From contig JBCBNV010000006.1 of assembly GCA_039821605.1 (NCBI GenBank), positions 1 through 64,000 on the forward strand: a stretch of DNA of 64,000 nucleotides. The letters run 5' to 3'. The position numbers and the translations under genes were made by a program. The DNA is from CALBPI01 sp039821605 (GTDB lineage Bacteria; Pseudomonadota; Gammaproteobacteria; Steroidobacterales; Woeseiaceae). The notes under the pieces are model-generated. The model saw nothing but the letters and a program-made list of their open reading frames with translations. It did no database searches and was not told the origin of the DNA. Below, piece after piece: positions 57,624 through 64,000 of this stretch (positions within the stretch are counted from its first letter, which is position 1; each line of letters starts with the position of its first letter).

Positions 57624-59189
57624 TTATTGCTTCGTGTTGCCATCGTCGACGGCGCGAAGTTTCGCCGGACCTGGACGCGTTTTTCGCGGCTTCGTCGCCC
57701 GTGTGCTCGTCTTCTTTTTCGCCGCCGGCTTGCGTGCCACCTTCTTGCTCTTGGCCTTCTTGCCTTTCGCCTTCTTCCTGGCCGGCTTCGTCGACTTTCC
57801 GCGTCGCCTGGCGGCTCGCCCCAGGCCCATACTGACTTCAAGCGCGGGCAGCGCCGACGCGATGTGGTCGACCAGGTCGCCGAGATCAGGGATTTCCGAC
57901 GCGCCGGTCACGACGCCAACATGCAAACCGCCGTTGTAGCTGTAGCAGGTGATGTTGATGGCGAGTCCCGGCGCGATTGTCGACACGGGGAAGACAGCCT
58001 GCAGGCGCGCGCCGGCGAGGAAGCGCGGTCCATCGGGGCCTGCAAGGTTTGATACCAGCACATTGCCGAGCGGTGGCAGATGCTGGTCCAGCCCGGTCAG
58101 CTCTGCCAGCTGCGACGCAGTCTGAAGCAATACCGTGTAGGCCTCTGCCGCCTCGGCCGGCATGCTGCGGAACTCACGCTTCACACTGGAGGCGTGTGCG
58201 TGAATGTGTTGCAAGCGCCGCACGGGATCGTCGTGTTCTGCGCCGAGCTCCAACAGTGCAATGGTGATCTGGTTGCCTTGCGTCAGGCCGTCTCGGCGCA
58301 GCGAGATCGGCATCTGCGCGACCAGTGGCTGTGCCGGTGCCGCCTCGTGATCTTCGAGATAGCGCGACATGGCACTGTCGACGAGCTCCAAGACCACATC
58401 GTTGATGGTGACACCGGCATGCTCGGCCACGTTGCGCAGCCGCTCGAGCGACAGCGTCGCGACGCACAGCTCCCGGCGGCGTGTGACAGGCGCATTGAAC
58501 AGCGTGCGCGGGGCCGTGAACGGAATGGGCAGTTCATGCCCGCTGAGACCCGCCAGCCGCAATCCGTGCATGAGCCCGACGCGCGCCAGCGCGGGCATGC
58601 TAAGAGCCAGCTTCGTGAGCTTGGCGGCGGTTGCTGCGAGCGCGGTCACCCTGCTGTCGCGAGGCGCGTCGTCGCCCTCTGCCGCTGGCTTGCCCCAGAA
58701 CGAGATCTCACCGGGGTCCTCTGGCGTCTCCGTCAACGCCGCCATGGCCATCGACGACAGACTGATGCCGTCCATATAGGCGTGATGGACCTTGAAGTAG
58801 ATCGCAAACCGACGTTCGTCCAGGCCCTCGAAGAAGTGGATCTCCCAGAGCGGCCCTGTTCGGTCAACCTTGCGAGCATGCACGTCGGCCACGCGCTCGA
58901 GCAGTTCCGCCATCGTTCCTGGCTCACCGAGACACTCGTGGAACACGTAGTCGTCAGCCTCGTACTCGTCGTCGAACTGCCAGCGCGGCAGGCCGCCGAT
59001 CGGAGTGTGCAAGCGCTGGTCAAAGGGTGGTTGGGGGTGGGTGCGCTTGGTTCGCGCCACGAGTTCGCCCACAAAGTCATCGCTGGCCCCCGCCGGCAGC
59101 TCATAGACCTGAATACCGCCAACGTGCTTGGGGCTGTTGTCGGTTTCGAACGCCAGAAAAGCGTAGTCGAGCAGCGGTACCCGGCTCAT
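57624..59189 (-). CDS. Wax ester synthase/diacylglycerol acyltransferase with Lys-rich tail
   Basis: A 521-residue WS/DGAT-type acyltransferase that esterifies fatty alcohols or diacylglycerol with acyl-CoA. ATG 59189 gives MSRVPLLDYAFLAFE; the active-site motif HHAYMDG is at 135-141. Conserved NDVVLELV and the late NVLVSNLAGP and NITCYSYNG segments are present. The last 60 residues (462-521) are a striking Lys/Ala/Pro-rich tail (KPARKKAKGKKAKS, KPAAKKKTS) like histone H1 or AlgP. It is absent from typical family members and could bind nucleic acid, polyphosphate or acidic lipid. It starts 11 bp after the RND transporter gene. Confidence 0.9.
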   Translation of the reverse strand: MSRVPLLDYAFLAFETDNSPKHVGGIQVYELPAGASDDFVGELVARTKRTHPQPPFDQRLHTPIGGLPRWQFDDEYEADDYVFHECLGEPGTMAELLERVADVHARKVDRTGPLWEIHFFEGLDERRFAIYFKVHHAYMDGISLSSMAMAALTETPEDPGEISFWGKPAAEGDDAPRDSRVTALAATAAKLTKLALSMPALARVGLMHGLRLAGLSGHELPIPFTAPRTLFNAPVTRRRELCVATLSLERLRNVAEHAGVTINDVVLELVDSAMSRYLEDHEAAPAQPLVAQMPISLRRDGLTQGNQITIALLELGAEHDDPVRRLQHIHAHASSVKREFRSMPAEAAEAYTVLLQTASQLAELTGLDQHLPPLGNVLVSNLAGPDGPRFLAGARLQAVFPVSTIAPGLAINITCYSYNGGLHVGVVTGASEIPDLGDLVDHIASALPALEVSMGLGRAARRRGKSTKPARKKAKGKKAKSKKVARKPAAKKKTSTRATKPRKTRPGPAKLRAVDDGNTKQ

Positions 59190-59199
59190 CGTCAGTGTC

Positions 59200-61605
59200 C
59201 TAGGTGGCCGCCCCGGGCGCGCCGGCGACGTGCGGGCGGCGCTCTTGCACGACACGCTCGACGCCCAGGTAGCGCGCCAAAGCGGGCAGCAATGCAAGCG
59301 CCCCGAGCATATTCCAGAGGAACATGAAGGTGAGCAGCAGCCCCATGTCTGCCTGGAACTTGATGGGCGAGAAAATCCACGTGCCCACGGCGATGGCGAG
59401 CGTGAAACCCGTGAAAGCAACGGCCAGGCCCGTGGTCTGCAGCGTTCGGTAGTAGGCGTCGCGCAGCGCGTGCCCGCGCTCGAGCTGCATTTCCAGGCGT
59501 GCGTACAGATAGATGCCATAGTCGACGCCGATACCGACGCCCAACGCAATGACGGGCAGCGTGGCGACTTTCACGCCGATGCCGATCATCGCCATGATGG
59601 CTTGCGCCAGCACAGACGTGAGCGCCAGCGGCAGAATGATGCACACCACCGCGCGCCAGGACCGGAACGTCAACAGCACAAGCAGGCTCACGACCCCGTA
59701 GACGAGCGCCAACATCTGATACTGCGCACGCGAGATGACGATGTTGGTGGCGGCTTCGATACCCGAGTTGCCGGCTGCCAGCGCAAACTCGACGGATTGC
59801 GCGGTGTTGGCGTCTCGGAAGCGCTCTGCTTCTGCGACGACGCGGGTCAGGGTCTCTGCCTTGTGGTCGTTGAGGAACAGGAGCACGGGCACCATGCTGC
59901 AGTCCGTGTTGAGCAACTGGCTGGGCGCGCGCGATACGGCGTTGTTGAGGATGTACTGGTTGCGGCTCAGTGTGTGCCACTTCGGGTTGCCCTCATTCAT
60001 CGCCATGATCACGAGCTTCGCGTAGTCGACGATGGAGAACACCGACTGCACGCCGGGCACGTCCTGCATCACCTGCTGGAACCGATCGATGGGTGCCAGC
60101 GCCGCGTAGTCGGTGCAGGCCTGCGCCCCGGTGCGTGCCATGACGACAAACACGTCCGTGCTCGTGGCGTAGTTGGCGGTCAGGTACGCGTTGTCTCGGT
60201 TGTAGCGTGAGTCGGCGCGCAACTCGGGGGCGCCCGGATCGAGATCGCCGATGCGCAGCTGGCTGCCCAGCGCGATGCCGACGACAAACAGGACTGCCGC
60301 CGTAGCAATCGTCGCGCGTGCCCGACCGGGCTCTGTGAACCGCGCGAAGAACGGCCAGATCTTCGACGGGTTGTCGCGCCGGCGATCCAGGTAGCGCATG
60401 CAGCGTTTGGTAAGCCCTGTGTACGACAGTACGACGGGCAACAGGATCAGGTTGGTGACGACGAGAATCGCGATGCCCAGGCTTGCAGTGAGCGCCAGCT
60501 CCCGAATGACGGGTATGTCGATGACCATCAGCGTCATGAACCCAATGGCGTCGCTGGCCAGCGCCACCATGCCCGGCACGAACAACACGCGGAACGTTCG
60601 GCGGGCGGCGTCTTCGGCCGATGCACCGAAGTAGTAGCGCAGACCGACGTTGTTGATGATCTGCACGGCGTGGCTCATGCCGATCGCGAACACGAGAAAC
60701 GGCACCAGCATCGAGTAGGGGTCGAGACCAAGGCCCAGCGTGTTGAGCAACCCGAGCTGCCAGATCACGGCAACCGTCGAGCACAGCAACGGCACAATCG
60801 TTGCGAAAACGCAGAATGAGTAAAACCAGAGCAGTACCAACGTGATGACGAACGCGAGACCAAAGAACGTTCCCACGAGAATCGCGCCATCGATGAGATC
60901 GCCGACGATCTTGGCAAACCCCGTGATGTGTACGCGCACGGTATCCGTCTGGTACTTGTCGCGAATCAGTGCTTCGAGATCATTCGAGAACCGGTGGTAG
61001 TCGAGCGCTTCGCCCGTTTGCGGATTAGTCGCCGTCAGCGGCGCGATGATCGCCGCCGAACGGAAGTTGTTCGCCACAAGCCGCCCGATTTGCCCGGAGC
61101 GCTCCACGTTGGCTCGCAGCTGTGCAAGCGATTCCGGCGAGCCGTCGTAGCTCTGTGGAATGACGGCACCGCCCCGAAAGCCTTCTTCGGTGACCTCGCT
61201 CCAGCGCACGTTGGGCATCCAAATGGACTGCAAACCCGATCGATCGACGCCAACAACGTAAAACACCTCGTCCGTGACCTGGCGCAATACCTCCTGGAAC
61301 TCGGCATCGAAGATGTCGCCCTCAGTGGTTTCGACAATGATCCGTACCGTGTTGCCCAGTGCGGACAGGTCATCGCGGTCCTCAAGGTAGTTCTCGATGA
61401 AGGGGTGCTTGGTGGGCACCATCTTCTCGAAGCTGGCGTCCGGCCGAATGCCCGCGGCCTGGAACGCCAGCCAACCCGTCAGCAGGAGCAGCAGCGCAAT
61501 GACGATGGGGCGGTGGCGAAACAGGGCCTGTTCAAAAAACGCCTCGAGCGCGCCACCCCGGTGGTCGTCCGTGTGGACGGGTTTCGCATGGGTCGATTCG
61601 GTCAT
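59200..61605 (-). CDS. RND/MMPL family lipid exporter
   Basis: An 801-residue RND-superfamily transporter of the MMPL/HAE3-like type with two symmetrical halves, each having one TM helix, a large periplasmic domain and a five-helix bundle. The first TM is near residues 33-52; SFEKMVPTKHPFIENY lies at the start of the first loop. The sterol-sensing-like segments VPFLVFAIGMSHAVQIINN and VIALGVGIGVDYGIYLYARL mark the two halves. ATG 61605 overlaps the upstream stop by ATGA; a longer frame to 61857 was rejected. With Ycf48-like and DUF1329 neighbours and a wax ester synthase downstream, lipid or wax-ester export is the probable role. Confidence 0.9.
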   Translation of the reverse strand: MTESTHAKPVHTDDHRGGALEAFFEQALFRHRPIVIALLLLLTGWLAFQAAGIRPDASFEKMVPTKHPFIENYLEDRDDLSALGNTVRIIVETTEGDIFDAEFQEVLRQVTDEVFYVVGVDRSGLQSIWMPNVRWSEVTEEGFRGGAVIPQSYDGSPESLAQLRANVERSGQIGRLVANNFRSAAIIAPLTATNPQTGEALDYHRFSNDLEALIRDKYQTDTVRVHITGFAKIVGDLIDGAILVGTFFGLAFVITLVLLWFYSFCVFATIVPLLCSTVAVIWQLGLLNTLGLGLDPYSMLVPFLVFAIGMSHAVQIINNVGLRYYFGASAEDAARRTFRVLFVPGMVALASDAIGFMTLMVIDIPVIRELALTASLGIAILVVTNLILLPVVLSYTGLTKRCMRYLDRRRDNPSKIWPFFARFTEPGRARATIATAAVLFVVGIALGSQLRIGDLDPGAPELRADSRYNRDNAYLTANYATSTDVFVVMARTGAQACTDYAALAPIDRFQQVMQDVPGVQSVFSIVDYAKLVIMAMNEGNPKWHTLSRNQYILNNAVSRAPSQLLNTDCSMVPVLLFLNDHKAETLTRVVAEAERFRDANTAQSVEFALAAGNSGIEAATNIVISRAQYQMLALVYGVVSLLVLLTFRSWRAVVCIILPLALTSVLAQAIMAMIGIGVKVATLPVIALGVGIGVDYGIYLYARLEMQLERGHALRDAYYRTLQTTGLAVAFTGFTLAIAVGTWIFSPIKFQADMGLLLTFMFLWNMLGALALLPALARYLGVERVVQERRPHVAGAPGAAT

Positions 61606-62741
61606 GGTGCCGCCGTCCCCGCACCCAGGCTGACCATCGCGACACCGCCAAAGCCGACGACCATGAGCGTTTGTGAGTCGAGCGCGACGACACTCGCCAG
61701 CGCGCCCGTCAGCGGCGTCTTCATGGGCACGAGTGCGCCGCCCGCCGGTTGTCCGACGAGCAAGGTGCCACCGGCCCCGACCAACGCGGTGCGGCCATCG
61801 GGCAACACGGTACCGCCCGTCAGCGTGGCCCGTGCGCCGCTGTCGATTTCCTGCCAACGCTCGCCGGCGTCCGCGGAGCGAAACAGGCGCCCGCGAAGCC
61901 CGTACGCGAGCGTCGCACCATCAGGCAACGACAGTACCCCGAACAGGGACCCCCCATAGCCGAGGTCAAGACGGTCCCAGGTCTCACCGTCGTCCGATGA
62001 TCGGTAGACGGCACCGGCTTCACCCACGAGCAGCAAGGTGCCAGACGGCATGACCGCAAGATCGTACAGGTGCAGGTTGTCGGGATTGTCCAACCGGTCC
62101 GCTATAAGAGACCATGACTGCCCCGCGTCACGGGTTTCGACAAGCACCCCATAGGCGCCATACGCGTAGCCACGATCGGGCGTTGTAAACGCGATGCCGA
62201 GCAAGGGGCTCGTGAGGCCCGTTTCGGCGATTTCCTGTGCATCTTCAAGGTCGAATTGCGCGTCCTCGAGCGCGTAGCCGGTATCTTCGAGCGCGGGGTC
62301 GTCATCGGTCATGACGTCGAGCGTCGCCTCAAGCGCGGCAATTGCTGCTTCGGCGGCCTGGATCTGCATCCTGGCGATTTCGACACCATCAAGCACCGTG
62401 CGCCAGCGGACACCCGCGTCATCGCTGGTCAGCACGACACCATCGTGGCCCACGGCCCAGGCTGTTCCCGTATCCGAGAATGTGACGCTCGTCAGCATGA
62501 GCGATACCGGCACCTCGGCATGCATCCAGGATTCGCCGCTGTCGTCGGACAAGATGATGTGGCCTTGTTCACCGACCGCGAGAACGCGCGACCCGGATAC
62601 GGACGCGCCCAGCAGCAGGCGCTCCGAAGCGGCCGGGCTGGCCAACGCGGGTGTCGTGCCCGGGCTCGCCGCCAGCGCGGTGGGCAAGCCGCCGATCACG
62701 CACGCGAGTGCCCTGACCCACTGTCGGGCTCGACGACCCAC
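61602..62741 (-). CDS. Ycf48-like beta-propeller protein
   Basis: A 379-residue exported protein (GTG start, signal peptide through about residue 24) made of BNR/Ycf48-like propeller blades. Repeated motifs of the type SDDSGESW, TSDDAGVRW, TRDAGQSW, SSDDGETW and RSADAGERW alternate with VGEQG/VGHDG/VGEAG turns. An acidic helical insertion (about 125-175) interrupts the blades and may be a coiled coil. In other bacteria, such proteins are found next to MMPL-type RND pumps and DUF1329 proteins, as here, and could act as periplasmic adaptors. That role is inferred. Confidence 0.85.
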   Translation of the reverse strand: MGRRARQWVRALACVIGGLPTALAASPGTTPALASPAASERLLLGASVSGSRVLAVGEQGHIILSDDSGESWMHAEVPVSLMLTSVTFSDTGTAWAVGHDGVVLTSDDAGVRWRTVLDGVEIARMQIQAAEAAIAALEATLDVMTDDDPALEDTGYALEDAQFDLEDAQEIAETGLTSPLLGIAFTTPDRGYAYGAYGVLVETRDAGQSWSLIADRLDNPDNLHLYDLAVMPSGTLLLVGEAGAVYRSSDDGETWDRLDLGYGGSLFGVLSLPDGATLAYGLRGRLFRSADAGERWQEIDSGARATLTGGTVLPDGRTALVGAGGTLLVGQPAGGALVPMKTPLTGALASVVALDSQTLMVVGFGGVAMVSLGAGTAAP

Positions 62742-62746
62742 GCTAA

Positions 62747-64000
62747 CTAGCGCCGCCCGGAGCGCCGCAGTGCCGCCGGCGTGTACTCACGGCTCGTCGC
62801 CGGATAGTCCCAGACGTAGCTGTAACCGGGCAGCTCGTTGTCGAATCCGATCGGTAGCAAGCGGCCCGAGATCAGATCGTGTGACACCTCGACACCAAAC
62901 CAGGGCACCTTGACCTGGTAGTGCGTCATGGCGTGGGCCTCTTTGACACGCCAGAGTTCACCGCGACCGTCGTAGAGGTCTGCAACAGCGATCTGCCATT
63001 GATCCTCATCAACGTAGAACACGCGTCGCCCGTAGACGTGCCGCTCCCCGTCGCGCAGCGTCGCCTCGACAACCCAGACCCGGTGCAGCTCATACCGCAG
63101 GTATTCGGGGTTGAGGTGGCCCGGCATGATCAGGTCGTCATAGGAGAGATCCTTGTTGAGCATGCGGTAGCTGTTGTAGGCGATGTAAACCTCCTGCTTG
63201 CCAACGAGCCGCCAGTCGTACTTGTCAGGCGCACCGTTGTACATGTCGAGATCGTCGGCAGTACGCAAACCATCGGACGCGGTTCCCGGACCGTCGTAGG
63301 CGATATCAGGCGCACGTCGGACTCGGCGCTGGCCCGCGTTGTAAACCCAGGCTGCGCGCGGCTCGGCCACCTGGTCGATGTTCTCGTGCACGAGCAAGAC
63401 GTCGCCCTCGAGACGTGCCGGCGCCTTGATGGTCTGCTTGTAGTAGAAGAGTCGGTTTTCGGGTGAGCCCTCGAGCACGCGCCCCCAGGTGATCTGGTCC
63501 TCGAATACGACGGGACTGAATGAACCGTTCGACTGCACGGGGATCTGGGTGTAGGAGCGTTGCAGGCTGCCGCCGCGGTAGCGCAGCACGTGATTCCAGA
63601 TGACCTCGAGTCCGCTGGCGGGAATCGGAAACGGAAAGTCTGACTGCACGTTGGTCAGGCCATTGCCGCCACCAACAAGTTCGGCGGTTGTCGCACCCTG
63701 CCTGACCTCGTCGTACACCGATTGCGGATACGCCGCGGACCGTCTCGTCGTGTAGACCGGCATGCGGAACGTCTCCGGGTAGCGCTTCAGCAGCGCAACC
63801 TGTCCGGGCGTCAGCTTGTCGGCGTACTGCTCGACGTTCTCGGCCGTAATCGTAAACAGCGGCGCGTCGTCAGGATACGGATCAATGATCGGGTCGCCCG
63901 GTTTGAAGCCTGCGGGGAGCGTCTCGATGCCGCCCGTCCATTCGGGAATCGTGCCGTCGGCGTTGCCGGCCCTTTCAGCGCCGATCGGGGTCAGTTCGTC
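62747..64000 (-). CDS. DUF1329 protein, N-terminus beyond window
   Basis: The last 417 codons of a DUF1329 outer-membrane-associated protein; the frame is open to the window edge, so the start and probable signal peptide lie outside. Typical segments are LTPIGAERAGNADGTIPEW at the left of the visible part, FRMPVYTTRRSAAYP, a LNKDLSYDDLIMPGHLNPEYLRYE-type stretch and a YGRRVFYVDEDQWQIA segment near the C-terminus. The fold resembles lipoprotein-sorting LolA/LolB-like beta-structures. It is the first visible gene of the operon, five bases before the Ycf48-like gene. Confidence 0.88.
   Translation of the reverse strand, partial: DELTPIGAERAGNADGTIPEWTGGIETLPAGFKPGDPIIDPYPDDAPLFTITAENVEQYADKLTPGQVALLKRYPETFRMPVYTTRRSAAYPQSVYDEVRQGATTAELVGGGNGLTNVQSDFPFPIPASGLEVIWNHVLRYRGGSLQRSYTQIPVQSNGSFSPVVFEDQITWGRVLEGSPENRLFYYKQTIKAPARLEGDVLLVHENIDQVAEPRAAWVYNAGQRRVRRAPDIAYDGPGTASDGLRTADDLDMYNGAPDKYDWRLVGKQEVYIAYNSYRMLNKDLSYDDLIMPGHLNPEYLRYELHRVWVVEATLRDGERHVYGRRVFYVDEDQWQIAVADLYDGRGELWRVKEAHAMTHYQVKVPWFGVEVSHDLISGRLLPIGFDNELPGYSYVWDYPATSREYTPAALRRSGRR

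Overview
The window is high-GC DNA from a Gram-negative bacterium, most likely a marine or sediment gammaproteobacterium. It encodes lipoproteins, outer-membrane barrels, a TonB-dependent receptor, a laminarin-type (beta-1,3-glucan) locus, an NAD-coupled hydrogenase and wax-ester genes. The lineage is inferred from gene content only; I cannot place the genus.

Layout. (1) 0-7.6 kb: a small voltage-gated-type K+ channel, a tRNA-Arg(CCG) with short repeats at its 3' flank, an alpha-solenoid envelope protein, a DUF3127 protein with an SSB-like acidic tail, a P-type cation ATPase and a GNAT acetyltransferase. (2) 7.6-21 kb: a complete bidirectional [NiFe]-hydrogenase module. hoxF, a fused hoxU-hoxY gene, hoxH and the maturation protease gene lie on the plus strand and hypABCDEF on the minus strand. 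A Fur-box-controlled siderophore-type TonB receptor sits between them. (3) 21.4-22.8 kb: a PadR regulator with a membrane partner, divergent from a TonB-like transducer, with an 11-bp dyad between them.

(4) 23-47.3 kb: a beta-1,3-glucan utilisation locus. It has two GH16 enzymes, two GH17 enzymes (one cytosolic, one lipoprotein), a GH94-clan phosphorylase of about 1,150 residues (GH149/GH161-like), a GH3 beta-glucosidase, and a TIM-barrel glycosidase with accessory domains. It also has a glycosidase fused to an outer-membrane beta-barrel, a multi-module glycan-binding lipoprotein, a CBM9-like protein, a GPH symporter and a LysR regulator. Three near-identical LacI-type operators (TGACAGCGYTGTCA) mark three promoter regions and tie the locus into one regulon. 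No SusC/SusD pair is present; the barrel-fused glycosidase could fill that role.

(5) 47.3-55.7 kb: one 2,797-codon ORF. It encodes a calcium-binding thrombospondin-type-3 repeat protein joined in frame, through a sorting-signal-like segment and an internal signal peptide, to an OmpA-family protein. (6) 55.9-64 kb: a minus-strand lipid operon (DUF1329, Ycf48-like, RND/MMPL exporter, wax ester synthase/DGAT with a histone-H1-like tail, class I-like HMG-CoA reductase, DUF2505) that runs off the right edge.

Proposed glucan flow (inference): surface GH16/GH17 and the GH-barrel protein cut the polymer at the cell surface and bring in oligosaccharides. The GPH symporter moves these to the cytosol, where the cytosolic GH17, the GH3 enzyme and the phosphorylase finish degradation. 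The Hox enzyme would couple H2 to NAD(H).
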